A model generated the notes under the pieces. It worked only from the letters and a program-made list of their open reading frames with translations. It was not told where the DNA came from and did not search any database. From NCBI GenBank assembly GCA_036397635.1, contig DASWIP010000081.1, positions 1 through 28,413 on the forward strand: DNA of 28,413 bases, in the 5' to 3' direction. The first letter of the stretch is position 1, and each line of letters starts with the position of its first letter. Below are positions 8,457-15,986 of the stretch, piece after piece. The DNA is from DASWIP01 sp036397635. GTDB lineage: Bacteria; Actinomycetota; AC-67. The position numbers and the translations under genes are program-made.

Positions 8457-8486
8457 GACCGCGCAAGCCTACCGGCTTGCGCGGTC
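8457..8486 (-). terminator. Perfect 13-bp hairpin (second of two)
   Basis: A perfect inverted repeat, GACCGCGCAAGCC / GGCTTGCGCGGTC, with a 4-nt loop. It lies 66 nt beyond the stop of the secreted-protein gene and 22 nt before the permease start. Read on the minus strand, the loop side contains TAGGCT (8471 to 8466), a possible -10 for the ABC operon, so terminator and promoter may overlap. No strong T-run follows. Confidence 0.6.
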
Positions 8487-8501
8487 GGGAAGGAAGCCTC
8501 C

Positions 8502-8540
8502 GAGATGCGATCGGCCCCCAGCGGGGGCCGATCGCATCTC
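8502..8540 (-). terminator. Perfect 18-bp hairpin terminator
   Basis: An 18-bp perfect stem with a 3-nt loop (left arm 8502-8519, right arm 8523-8540) lies 11 nt beyond the stop of the secreted Ig-like protein. On the minus strand it is followed by a modestly pyrimidine-rich stretch (GGCTTCCTTCCC). It is the strongest hairpin in the window and would isolate this gene from the downstream ABC operon. Confidence 0.75.
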
Positions 8541-8551
8541 ACGCCCGACGA

Positions 8552-9958
8552 TCAGGGTGTCAGCGCCGACTCGTTGTTGATCGCGTCGAAGGAATCCTTG
8601 GCGTCCTCCTGGAGGGACCCGTTGTTGCCGTACCAGACCCCGCCGCCCCCGTTGGCAACCGAGTTCTGGAACACCAGCATCTGGATAACGGTCATGCTGG
8701 TGGCGCCCCCGAACGAGCCGCTGGCGTCCTGATAGCCGCTGCTGCAAGGGGAGTTCTCGCAGATCATCGTCAGGTCGATGACGATGCCTCCGATGGGGAC
8801 CGGAGCTCCGATCTGATTCCCCCCCAGGCCGGGAGTGCTGAAGTACACGTTCAATGCGGTCGCCAGCATCTGCGCCTTCAGCATGGTGTTCATAGGGGAG
8901 CCGGTCGCGTTGGAGATGACGTTGCTCACGTATGACGCGACCTGCGTGCAGGTTGCCTTCGACGACAGATCCTGGAATGGCTTGAACTGACGGAGCCAGG
9001 TCGTGGCGTTGCAGGATTTCTTCGTGGTCGCGTCGCCCTTGATGATCGCCTGACCGTTGTTGTTGTGCCAGAAGCCGATCGTCCCGGCGCCGGTCTCAGG
9101 AGGCGTGCGCGGCGGCGCATCCACCGTGAACCTGAAGTGGTACTTGAGCTGACGTGACCTCCCGCCCGCCTCGGCTGTGGTCACCACCAGGATCCCGTGG
9201 TAGGTCTGCCCGACGGTCAGGGTTGAGGTGTCGATGGTCATCCCGATGCACGCCGAAGGGGAAGCAGCGCTGATTGTTCCGCCGGTCGGCTCGAACGTCG
9301 TCAGCGGCTGCAACGTTGGGCCGTCGTCGGTGGGGCCGATGAAGTAGGCGATGCTCCAGTCGATCGTTTCGGTTGTGCCGAAGTTGGTTCCCCCGAACGT
9401 CAGGCCCGAAGGGCATGTCACGCTCAGAGGGACGGTCTGCTGGACTGTGCCGAGGTTCTCGGCGTCGGCCATGGGCGTGTGCGGGAGCCCGTCGGTCCCG
9501 GTCAGCCGGAGCGAGGCTGCGTCGAGGAAGGTCGCGGTCGCCGTCAGCGTCCCGGCGGCGTCGTAGACGTTGATCCGATACTCGCCCGACACCCCGTTGA
9601 GCTGATACAGGTTCGCCCACGCCCCGGAGTTATCCGCGGTGACGGTTTGGTAACAGTCGGTGCCGTCGCTCGCGTCGGCGTCGTAGCAGAGCTGTTCGCC
9701 ATGCTGTCCATCATCGGACGAGGCGTAGAGAACCGCGCTCCCGTCGGGCCGGACGACGACCACCCCGTAGGGCTGCCCGGCCTCGAAGCCTGCGCCGTAC
9801 ATGTCGACGACCTCGTTTGCGAAATAGTCGTCCTTGCCCGTCGTGACCGTCGGCGACGCGTCTGCTGCGACCGGCGCCACGACGGCCTGCAACACGGCAA
9901 CCACCAGCGCGGCGGCCAATGGTGCCGACCTTGATCGCCTCAACATCGTGCCATCCAC
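8552..9958 (-). CDS. Secreted Ig-like protein with C-terminal GFWHNNNG domain
   Basis: 468 residues from a GTG at 9958, supported by GAGGTG 5 nt upstream; the in-frame ATG at 9946 is an alternative with no good ribosome site. A signal peptide (MLRRSRSAPLAAALVVAVLQ... to about residue 34) is followed by an Ig-like domain (about 37-140) beginning TVTTGKDDYFANEVVDMYGAGF, which resembles cell-surface PATR/Ig-like repeats. A middle beta region follows. The C-terminal domain (about 290-468) starts GTIGFWHNNNGQAII and includes LKAQMLATALNVYF and four cysteines. That GxxGFW...LKAQ-LATALNV layout recurs in secreted actinobacterial and chloroflexal proteins of unknown function. It may be a surface or adhesive protein. 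No sortase motif is visible. Confidence 0.85.
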   Translation of the reverse strand: MDGTMLRRSRSAPLAAALVVAVLQAVVAPVAADASPTVTTGKDDYFANEVVDMYGAGFEAGQPYGVVVVRPDGSAVLYASSDDGQHGEQLCYDADASDGTDCYQTVTADNSGAWANLYQLNGVSGEYRINVYDAAGTLTATATFLDAASLRLTGTDGLPHTPMADAENLGTVQQTVPLSVTCPSGLTFGGTNFGTTETIDWSIAYFIGPTDDGPTLQPLTTFEPTGGTISAASPSACIGMTIDTSTLTVGQTYHGILVVTTAEAGGRSRQLKYHFRFTVDAPPRTPPETGAGTIGFWHNNNGQAIIKGDATTKKSCNATTWLRQFKPFQDLSSKATCTQVASYVSNVISNATGSPMNTMLKAQMLATALNVYFSTPGLGGNQIGAPVPIGGIVIDLTMICENSPCSSGYQDASGSFGGATSMTVIQMLVFQNSVANGGGGVWYGNNGSLQEDAKDSFDAINNESALTP

Positions 9959-10139
9959 GCTCCCACCTCTTCCCCACATGCAAGAAAGGCCTGCACCCAG
10001 GGGCAGGTCATGCTGGGATAGTAGGGGCCGCAGGGCAGCGCGATCACCGCTACAAGGCGTAGATAATCTACGGGAACCCCTGATCCGCGGCCGTGCTTGG
10101 TGTGGCGCGATGCTATCGGGGGCAGGGCCCTCGGGGGGA
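9959..10139 (-). promoter_or_regulatory. Leader/promoter region of the secreted Ig-like protein
   Basis: This 181-bp gap holds the ribosome site (GAGGTG, 9969 to 9964), a small hairpin-forming segment (CCTGC/GCAGG near 9991-10006), a TACTAT -10-like hexamer on the minus strand (10023 to 10018) and the 15-nt palindrome at 10058-10072. I saw no convincing -35. No RNA gene or coding sequence is visible. Confidence 0.4.
10058..10072. promoter_or_regulatory. Palindromic operator candidate
   Basis: CGTAGATAATCTACG is a perfect inverted repeat of two 7-nt arms around one central base. It stands about 35-50 bp upstream of the TACTAT -10-like element of the secreted Ig-like gene. Symmetry and position suit a dimeric helix-turn-helix regulator; the spacing resembles LuxR- or TetR-type sites, but no regulator can be assigned. 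Confidence 0.4.
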
Positions 10140-10610
10140 TCAGTCGGCGGCGATGACAGCCGCCAGCCCATCGTCGATCACAGCCATCGGCACCTCGGCG
10201 GCGCCGCATCGATCCTCGGTCTCGATACCCTCCGCGACGCCGAACGCGTCGGGTCCGCTGCTCGCGTCGAGCGCGCGCAGCAGCCACGTCGGGCCGTTGC
10301 CCGCACGCGCCGCCAGATACAGCACCGTGCCTTCCTCGGTCGATTCGGCTACTGCGCAGACCACAGGAGGCTCGACGTGCGGCTGGTCCTCCGGACACGG
10401 TCCGGCCGGCGTCAGCGGTGTCGCATCCGGATAGAAAGCGAAGAACCACCGCGCGCGCGACGTGCCGACGGTGTTCGACGCCCCGGCGACCGTGAGGCAG
10501 CCGGCGTCGGAGGCCGCCGAGATCGCAGCGGCAGCGATGGGAGCCTCGGCGCCGGAGGTCGAAGCCCCGAGCATGAGCAGCAGGACCGGGACGAGCAGCT
10601 TGGATGTCAT
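10140..10610 (-). CDS. Small secreted protein of unknown function
   Basis: 156 residues, not recognised as a known family. It starts with a hydrophobic signal peptide (MTSKLLVPVLLLMLGAS..., cleavage likely near GAEA or in the following Ala-rich stretch). Four cysteines in the mature part (two in the PC/VC pairs around PAGPCPEDQ and PPVVCAVAE) suggest disulfides. The mature protein is acidic. It begins 64 bp after the end of the secreted S15 hydrolase and reads the same way, so it is probably co-transcribed with it. No strong ribosome site is seen before the ATG at 10610, although the surrounding bases are GC-rich. Confidence 0.75.
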   Translation of the reverse strand: MTSKLLVPVLLLMLGASTSGAEAPIAAAAISAASDAGCLTVAGASNTVGTSRARWFFAFYPDATPLTPAGPCPEDQPHVEPPVVCAVAESTEEGTVLYLAARAGNGPTWLLRALDASSGPDAFGVAEGIETEDRCGAAEVPMAVIDDGLAAVIAAD

Positions 10611-10674
10611 ACCCCGCGGGTTCGCCGTTTCCGGGTGTTTTCCTGCCGCGGCGGCGGGGGCGGGCTGCCGGCGC

Positions 10675-12621
10675 CTACTCCGTGGGCATCGGGATCGTCA
10701 GTTCCGCGCGCGCGACGCTCAACAGCGCCGGCACGTTGCTCTGCTGTCGGTAGGGGGCGTCGTTCGCGGTCACCTCGAACTTGATCGTGTGCCCCGGCGC
10801 GAAGCGGTAGCCGGTCGGCGCGATCTGGAAGCGCGCGCGCAGATCGCTCGCCGGGCCCTCGAGGCTACGGTAGGTCCCTCGCGTGACCAGGGCCTGCGCG
10901 CTGCCGTCGGCGGTGACGTCCCAGACGCGGACGTTCAGCTCGGTATCGGGCGCCGTCGTCGCGTAGGTGAGGTCCACGATCGGCGAGCCGAGCAGCTTCA
11001 CCGGGGCGCCCACGGGGAACGACCACGCGAGCGTGTTGGCATCGGTCTGGGCGGGCCGCATGATCCGGCAGCCGCGGTACGCGCCCGGCGCGGGAACGGT
11101 CGCCGTGGTGACCGGATCGGTCGCGAGCCCTTCGTCGCTCATCACCGCGCTCGAGCTCACGCCGGCCGCCGCGTCACCCACGAGGGTCACCGAGTCGGGG
11201 TGCAGCTCGCTCCAAGATGCTGCTCTGACCAGTTCCATGGGCTCGTCCGCGTTGTAGCAGCGGGTGATCGCCGCGGTCACGTCGGCCGCAGGCGCGGACC
11301 CGAGGTCCCGGAGGTGATGGTCGAGGAACGCGTTCATCGCCTCGTGCGCGGCATCCCATTCGTCGACGCGCTCGGCGGCGTAGTCGTGCCCCAGGTCGCC
11401 GAAGAACAACGTGATCGGATATGTCGGATCGTGGGTGCGCAGCGTGTTCGCGATCTGCAGCGGCTCGTGCGCGGTGAACAGAGGATCGGTGAACCCCTGC
11501 ACCCAGAAGATCGGGACGGTCCCGTTCGGCGTGATCCCGATGGCGCTTTTGAACGTGCGGAACTGGCGGATACCCTCGGCCACGATCGGGTCCTCACTGC
11601 GGAACGGGTTCCCCGCCAGGGTGCGCGCGGTTAGCGTGGTGATGTCGCTGCGGATATCGATACCCGGTGGCTGGTAGTAGCCGTTGCCGAGCGGCTGTCC
11701 GGCCGCATACAGCCCGGCCAGGTAGCTCGCGATCGGGATACCCACCGGGTCGATGTGGTTGCCGTCGGGGAGCGTGTCGCCGTCCGACCCACGCCCGTTC
11801 GGCAACAGCACCTGGATCACGTCGCCCCAGGTGTACATCGGGACCGCGGCACGCCATCGCAGCGGCGTCCCGTCGCGGGTCGTCCAGGATGTGTACTCGC
11901 CGTCGGCCTTGCCGGCGCAGGGATCGGGTGCGAGCGCGCCGGGCGCGCCGCAGACGATCCGGTCGTTTAGCAACGCGTTCATGATCGTGGTGCCGCCGCC
12001 GTACGAGCCGCCGGTGATCGCGAGCCGGTCGGCGTCGGCGACGCCGGACTCCACCAACGCGGCGGTCAGCCAGGCGGTGTCGCGCACTTCCCACCGCTGA
12101 TCGCTCATGTGGATCCAGTACCGTTGCTGCGCGCAGGCCGGTCCGGGCGCGACACCCTGGATCGCGCCCTCGGACCGGGGACCGCAAGAGTCGTGCCAGC
12201 CGCGCGCCGTGTAGTTCAAGACGGCGTACCCCCGCGATGCGAACCAGATGTTGTTCCAATGGTGGTTCGAGCCGCGCCGGAAGGTGCTCGAGACCGTGTC
12301 GGAGCGATCGGTCTCTTGCCAGATCGTCTTGTCGTCGGTCCACCCGTGGGCCATCGTCACCAGCGGGATCGGACCCGAGGCGTCGCACGGGATGGTGACG
12401 TCCACCGACATCGGCAACTCGTCGAAGCTCGGCGCGACGCCTCGGTAGCGCACGTACTCCACCGGGGGCGTGTCGTTGGAGGTGTACCGCGTCGGCGTCA
12501 GCGAGGCGCCGGGCAGGCCGGCGAACGGTGAGTACGCTGCGCATGCCTCGGCCGCGGGCGCGGAGAGCGATCCGGAGACTGCCAGTACGGCCAGCATGAA
12601 CGATGTGGTGGCGCGTCGCAT
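10675..12621 (-). CDS. Secreted S15/CocE-type (X-Pro dipeptidyl-peptidase-like) alpha/beta hydrolase
   Basis: 648 residues from the ATG at 12621, set by GGAGG four bases upstream and a following signal peptide (MRRATTSFMLAVLAVSGSLSAPAAEA). The catalytic domain has the nucleophile elbow GGSYGGG (Ser206), an acid in GFTDPLF (Asp379) and His412 in GDLGHDYA. A C-terminal beta-sandwich (PepX_C-like) follows from about residue 520 (PVKLLGSPIVDLTYATT). Members cleave X-Pro peptides, cephalosporin or cocaine esters, or other acyl substrates; the actual substrate cannot be read. The 30-60 region is Thr/Pro-rich. A 19-bp tandem duplication sits in its leader. A second, different S15 protein lies at the right edge. 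Confidence 0.92.
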   Translation of the reverse strand: MRRATTSFMLAVLAVSGSLSAPAAEACAAYSPFAGLPGASLTPTRYTSNDTPPVEYVRYRGVAPSFDELPMSVDVTIPCDASGPIPLVTMAHGWTDDKTIWQETDRSDTVSSTFRRGSNHHWNNIWFASRGYAVLNYTARGWHDSCGPRSEGAIQGVAPGPACAQQRYWIHMSDQRWEVRDTAWLTAALVESGVADADRLAITGGSYGGGTTIMNALLNDRIVCGAPGALAPDPCAGKADGEYTSWTTRDGTPLRWRAAVPMYTWGDVIQVLLPNGRGSDGDTLPDGNHIDPVGIPIASYLAGLYAAGQPLGNGYYQPPGIDIRSDITTLTARTLAGNPFRSEDPIVAEGIRQFRTFKSAIGITPNGTVPIFWVQGFTDPLFTAHEPLQIANTLRTHDPTYPITLFFGDLGHDYAAERVDEWDAAHEAMNAFLDHHLRDLGSAPAADVTAAITRCYNADEPMELVRAASWSELHPDSVTLVGDAAAGVSSSAVMSDEGLATDPVTTATVPAPGAYRGCRIMRPAQTDANTLAWSFPVGAPVKLLGSPIVDLTYATTAPDTELNVRVWDVTADGSAQALVTRGTYRSLEGPASDLRARFQIAPTGYRFAPGHTIKFEVTANDAPYRQQSNVPALLSVARAELTIPMPTE

Positions 12622-12646
12622 GGAACCTCCGAACCGTTTGGGCCGC

Positions 12647-12684
12647 CTGTGTCTCCGCACGCTTCCTGTATCTCCGCACGCTTC
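12647..12684 (-). repeat. Tandem 2 x 19-bp repeat upstream of the S15 gene
   Basis: Units 12647-12665 and 12666-12684 (CTGTGTCTCCGCACGCTTC and the same with one change, G to A at base 5) are directly adjacent, 18 of 19 identical. They lie 26-63 bp upstream of the ATG at 12621, in the probable promoter/leader. They may be a recent duplication or paired binding sites; no known regulator motif is recognised. Confidence 0.75.
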
Positions 12685-12735
12685 GACGAGAACCCTCCGT
12701 CTCCCTGCTTACGAGCGCTCGGCCTGCCGGCCCTA

Positions 12736-13539
12736 CTATCCGGGGAGGAAGTCCAGCACCGCGCGCGCGAACAGGTCCGGCGCGGTGTTCATGGCCACGT
12801 GATGCTGTCCTTCCATGACCACGACACGCGCGTCCGGCAGCACCCCGGACAGCTGGTTGATCGGCTCGGTCAGGGCCCGTGGGCTGATCTCGCCGGCCAG
12901 CAACAGCGTAGGGGTGGTGAGCTGCTCGAAGCGGGACGGATCGAAGTGGTACGCGGTCTCGACCTCGTCCTCTCTGGGGATCGTGTGCGCGGCAGCGATC
13001 CTGGCCTGCCAGGATGGCGATCTGCGCAGGTCCTCGACCGCTTCCTCGGACAACCCGACGACCTCTCGCATGAATGTGACGAGCGCGCGCTCGCGATCCC
13101 CGGTGGCGACCGCGTCTTTGACGCGCTCCATCACCGCACGCTCGGCGAGTGCGTAGCCGGTTTCGAAGTAGGGCTCGTACAGGATCAGCGCGCCGACGTT
13201 CGATGTGCGGGTGGCCGCTTCGAGCGCGCAGAGTCCGCCGAATGAATGGCCGAGCAGCGTGACCGGCCCATCGATCGCATCGACGACGGAAGCGGTATCG
13301 CCGAACTCGGTCTCGGTACGATACTCGCCATCGTCGGTGTCGCCGCTTGCGCCGCGGCCTCGGCGGTCCACCGCGTAGACGGTCGCGCGGGTGGCGAGGT
13401 GCTCGAGCACAGGCGCCCATCGCGAATGATCGGCGGTCGTGCCGTGGACGAGCACCAGCGGCGGTCCCTCCCCCGATCGGAACCATCCGATCTTCGTCCC
13501 GTCGCTCGCGGCGGCGAACCCAGGCTCTCCACATGACAT
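12736..13539 (-). CDS. Alpha/beta hydrolase
   Basis: 267 residues from the ATG at 13539, with a GAGGGAGAGGGG purine block 8-20 nt upstream; an open frame to 13659 has no start support. It is a soluble single-domain alpha/beta hydrolase: oxyanion HGTT at 32-35, nucleophile elbow GHSFGG (97-102, Ser99), and His246/247 in GQHHVAM. The usual acid position reads GEISP (216-220), so the acidic residue is not obvious and may be Glu217 or lie elsewhere. There is no signal peptide, unlike the S15 enzyme. It is a single-gene unit between the kinase of the two-component system and the S15 gene. Substrate unknown. Confidence 0.88.
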   Translation of the reverse strand: MSCGEPGFAAASDGTKIGWFRSGEGPPLVLVHGTTADHSRWAPVLEHLATRATVYAVDRRGRGASGDTDDGEYRTETEFGDTASVVDAIDGPVTLLGHSFGGLCALEAATRTSNVGALILYEPYFETGYALAERAVMERVKDAVATGDRERALVTFMREVVGLSEEAVEDLRRSPSWQARIAAAHTIPREDEVETAYHFDPSRFEQLTTPTLLLAGEISPRALTEPINQLSGVLPDARVVVMEGQHHVAMNTAPDLFARAVLDFLPG

Positions 13540-13574
13540 GGCTTGCCCCTCTCCCTCGGGTCCCCGACCAGCCT

Positions 13575-13592
13575 CCCGCGCGGTGGCGCGGG
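13575..13592 (-). terminator. Candidate hairpin after the sensor kinase
   Basis: A 7-bp perfect stem, CCCGCGC / GCGCGGG, with a 4-nt loop lies about 100 nt beyond the kinase stop and 36 nt before the alpha/beta hydrolase start. There is no T-run, so termination is a guess; it could equally be part of the hydrolase leader. Confidence 0.35.
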
Positions 13593-13693
13593 CGTCAAGA
13601 GGGCGCCGCGCGATCCGAACGCGCGACCAAGTCCGATCAAGATCCCAGCGCCCCGGCATGATCTGTCTCGCGCCGGTGAGTGCAGGCGGAGAG

Positions 13694-15103
13694 TCAGGCG
13701 GGCCGGCCGACGGGCTGCTCGGCCGCAGGGATCAGCACGCGGAAGGTCGCGCCGTTCCCCGGCTCGCTCTGCAATCGGATGTCGCCGCCGTGCGCACGCG
13801 CGATCGCCACGGCGATCGACAAGCCCAGCCCCGCGCCCTCGGTTCCCTCGGCGCGCGCGGTTCCGGCGCGATGGAAGCGATCGAAGACGCGCTCGACCTC
13901 GTCTGGATCGATGCCCGGGCCTTCGTCGGCGACCTCGAGCACGGCGTAGCCCTCCTGGACCGTCGCCGACACGCGGACCGGCGTGCCACGGGGCGTGTGA
14001 GCGAGCGCGTTACCCACCAGGTTCGCCGCCACCTGCCGCAACCTGGTCTCGTCGCCGAGTACCGCGACCGCATCCGTGGCGTGGAGCTCGATCGGCCGGC
14101 CCGGATCCACCGCGCGCGCATCGGCCACCACATCGGCGGCGATCGCGGCGAGATCCAACGGCTCGCGCTCGAGCGGCCGTCCCTGGTCCAGGCGCGCGAG
14201 CAGCAGCAAGTCGTCGACCAGCACGCCCATGCGTCCGGCCTCCTCCTCGATGCGCGCCATCGCTTTGGCGAGGTCGTCGGGGCGCGCGTCTGCGCCGCGG
14301 CGGAACAGCTCCGCATAGCCGCGGATAGAGGTCAGCGGCGTCCGCAGCTCGTGACTCGCGTCGGCGAGAAATCGTCGGAGGCGATCCTCGGATGCTTCCT
14401 TGTCGGAGAACGCGCGCTCGATCTGTCCGAGCATCTCGTTGAGCGAGATGCCGAGCCGCCCGACCTCGGTGTGCGGATCCGTCGGCTCGATCCGGCGTGA
14501 CAGATCGCCGGCCGCGATCGCGCCGGCGGTTTCCTCGATGCGATGAAGCGGCCGCAGCTCCCGGTCGATCAGCATGCGCGCGAGCAGCGCGAGCCCGGCC
14601 AGCACGGCCGCGCCGACCGCGACCAGGATCGCGAGCAGCCGGCCCAGCGTGCTGGAGACATCGCTCAGCGGGATCGCGACGAGCACCTGCCCGCCGCCCG
14701 GCAGGTGCGAGGCGATGGCGCGGAAGCGAGCCGAGCCGTCGGCGGAGCCGGTCGTGAACGGCTCGTCGATGGGATAGGCCTCGGGCATCGACGGGCGCGG
14801 CACGTCGGTGTCCTGCTCGTAGACGAACGCCACGCTGGACAGCGTGGCGCCGTTCGCGTCGCGCAGCTGCCCGAAGGTGCCGGGCGGGATCGCGCGTGAG
14901 TCCCCTCGCGACTGCGGGAAGCCGAACGGATCCGACGACGCGAGCAGCGCGCGCGCGACCGGCGCGCGGGCGGCCGCGAGCTGCTCGTCCACCCGGTCGA
15001 GCAGGAACGCCCGCAGCGACAGATAGGTCGCGATCCCCGTCGCGAGCAGCGCGCCGGCGACCACCGCCGCGAGCACCACTACCAGGCGCGCCCGCAGCGT
15101 CAC
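13694..15103 (-). CDS. Sensor histidine kinase (PhoR/MprB-like)
   Basis: 469 residues from a GTG at 15103, with AAGGAG 7 nt upstream and only one base after the regulator stop. Layout: membrane helix 1 (about 8-30), extracytoplasmic sensor (31-153), helix 2 (154-178), HAMP (178-231), HisKA with the phospho-acceptor His251 in DASHELRTPLTSIRG, and HATPase_c with N-box Asn365, DEGPGID (393-399) and GAGLGLSI (423-430). It is complete and should autophosphorylate and pass phosphate to the adjacent response regulator. The sensor domain is not recognisable as binding a particular signal. The partner strongly resembles mycobacterial PhoP, so PhoR is the closest model. Confidence 0.94.
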   Translation of the reverse strand: MTLRARLVVVLAAVVAGALLATGIATYLSLRAFLLDRVDEQLAAARAPVARALLASSDPFGFPQSRGDSRAIPPGTFGQLRDANGATLSSVAFVYEQDTDVPRPSMPEAYPIDEPFTTGSADGSARFRAIASHLPGGGQVLVAIPLSDVSSTLGRLLAILVAVGAAVLAGLALLARMLIDRELRPLHRIEETAGAIAAGDLSRRIEPTDPHTEVGRLGISLNEMLGQIERAFSDKEASEDRLRRFLADASHELRTPLTSIRGYAELFRRGADARPDDLAKAMARIEEEAGRMGVLVDDLLLLARLDQGRPLEREPLDLAAIAADVVADARAVDPGRPIELHATDAVAVLGDETRLRQVAANLVGNALAHTPRGTPVRVSATVQEGYAVLEVADEGPGIDPDEVERVFDRFHRAGTARAEGTEGAGLGLSIAVAIARAHGGDIRLQSEPGNGATFRVLIPAAEQPVGRPA

Positions 15104-15104
15104 C

Positions 15105-15794
15105 TCAATGCTCCTTCGGTTGACGGAGGCTGTAGCCGACGCCGCGCACCGTGTGGATCAGCGGCGGGCCGAGCGTGTCGATCTTCTTGCGCAGGTACGA
15201 GATGTAGGTCTCGACCACGTTGGCGTCGCCGCCGAAGTCGTAGTTCCAGACGTGATCCAGGATCTGCGCCTTGGACAGGACGCGCCGCGGGTTCAGCAGC
15301 AGGTAGCGGAGCAGCTTGTACTCGGTCGCGGTCAGCTCGACCGGCGCGCCGGCGCGCCAGACCTCGTGGGTGTCGTCGTCCATCTCGAGGTCCGCGAAGC
15401 TCAGACGCGGGGACTCCTCGGCGGCGCCGTTGGTGCGGCGCAGCACCGCGCGGATCCGCGCGACCAACTCCTCGAGGCTGAACGGCTTGGTCACGTAGTC
15501 GTCGCCGCCCATGGTGAGGCCGCGCACCTTGTCCTCGGTCGCGTCCCGCGCGGTCAGGAAGAGCACCGGCACCTTCTCTCCGTCGTCGCGGAGGCGGCGC
15601 GCGATCTCGAAGCCATCCATGTCCGGCAGCATCACGTCGAGCACGATCAGGTGCGGCCGGAACGCCGCCGTTCGCGCGAGCGCGTCGCGGCCGTCGGCCG
15701 CCGTCTCGACCTCGAAACGCTCGTAGCGCAATGCGGTCGCGATGAGGTCAGTGATGTTGGCCTCGTCGTCGACCACCAGGATCCGGGTGTCCAT
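15105..15794 (-). CDS. OmpR/PhoB-family response regulator, PhoP-like
   Basis: 229 residues, the standard length, from the ATG at 15794. Receiver domain (1-120): acidic pair Asp9/Asp10, phospho-acceptor Asp53 in VLDVMLPDMDG, Thr81 and Lys103. Winged-helix DNA-binding domain (131-225): TATEYKLLRYLLLNPRRVLSKAQILDHVWNYDFGGDANVVE and the IHTVRGVGYSLR wing, close to mycobacterial PhoP and its relatives. A start-proximal TACGAT hexamer nine bases upstream suggests a leaderless or near-leaderless transcript. Tandem TCACAG-type sites stand immediately upstream, so the protein may control its own gene. It forms an operon with the kinase downstream. Confidence 0.95.
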   Translation of the reverse strand: MDTRILVVDDEANITDLIATALRYERFEVETAADGRDALARTAAFRPHLIVLDVMLPDMDGFEIARRLRDDGEKVPVLFLTARDATEDKVRGLTMGGDDYVTKPFSLEELVARIRAVLRRTNGAAEESPRLSFADLEMDDDTHEVWRAGAPVELTATEYKLLRYLLLNPRRVLSKAQILDHVWNYDFGGDANVVETYISYLRKKIDTLGPPLIHTVRGVGYSLRQPKEH

Positions 15795-15803
15795 CTCCCG
15801 AGC

Positions 15804-15862
15804 ATCGTAGCCATCGGAGGCTGTGCGTTTCCTGTGAGCGCCGTCTTTGGAGGCTGTGAGCG
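15804..15862 (-). promoter_or_regulatory. PhoP-box-like direct repeats and -10 upstream of the regulator
   Basis: On the minus strand the sequence reads TCACAG (15859 to 15854), TCACAG (15837 to 15832) and GCACAG (15826 to 15821), spaced 22 and 11 bp: two and one helical turns. Mycobacterial PhoP is known to bind TCACAG-N5-TCACAG direct repeats, the same motif and spacing. TACGAT (15809 to 15804) forms the -10-like element 9 nt before the ATG, so the promoter-proximal box overlaps the -35 region, where a class II activator or autorepressor would bind. Confidence 0.6.
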
Positions 15863-15906
15863 CGTTTCCCAGCACCATCCCAGGCCCGGGCGATCCCGCG
15901 CCCCCG

Positions 15907-15972
15907 GGTGCCCCTACCTCGGGGCGCCGATGTGCCCCGCGTGCCCCCACCTCGGGGCGCGGATGTGCCCCG
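15907..15972 (+). repeat. Tandem 33-bp imperfect repeat upstream of the DUF1295 gene
   Basis: Two copies with 33-bp period share ACCTCGGGGCGC-GATGTGCCCCG (15916-15939 and 15949-15972; one base differs) and the flanking GTGCCCC. Each copy contains a short GGGGC...GCCCC inverted pair, so the RNA could fold as two small hairpins. They end two bases before the TAGGCT element of the following gene. Possibly a regulator array; unassigned. Confidence 0.65.
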
Positions 15973-15974
15973 GG

Positions 15975-15980
15975 TAGGCT
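15975..15980 (+). promoter_or_regulatory. Leaderless-type -10 for the DUF1295 gene
   Basis: TAGGCT lies six bases before the GTG at 15987 and there is no ribosome site, the arrangement of actinobacterial leaderless transcripts. Confidence 0.4.
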
Positions 15981-15986
15981 CCGGCC

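Noticed and set aside
11594..13534. 646-residue minus-strand frame across the S15 and alpha/beta hydrolase genes
   Set aside because: Arg-rich shadow frame of two real genes, crosses their intergenic promoter, no domain.
13593..13598. TTGACG as a -35 for the alpha/beta hydrolase
   Set aside because: No TANNNT hexamer at 16-18 nt spacing; the hairpin at 13575-13592 fills the spacer.
15907..15972. CRISPR-like repeat
   Set aside because: Only two copies of about 24-33 bp with a 9-bp separation and no cas genes; not a CRISPR array.
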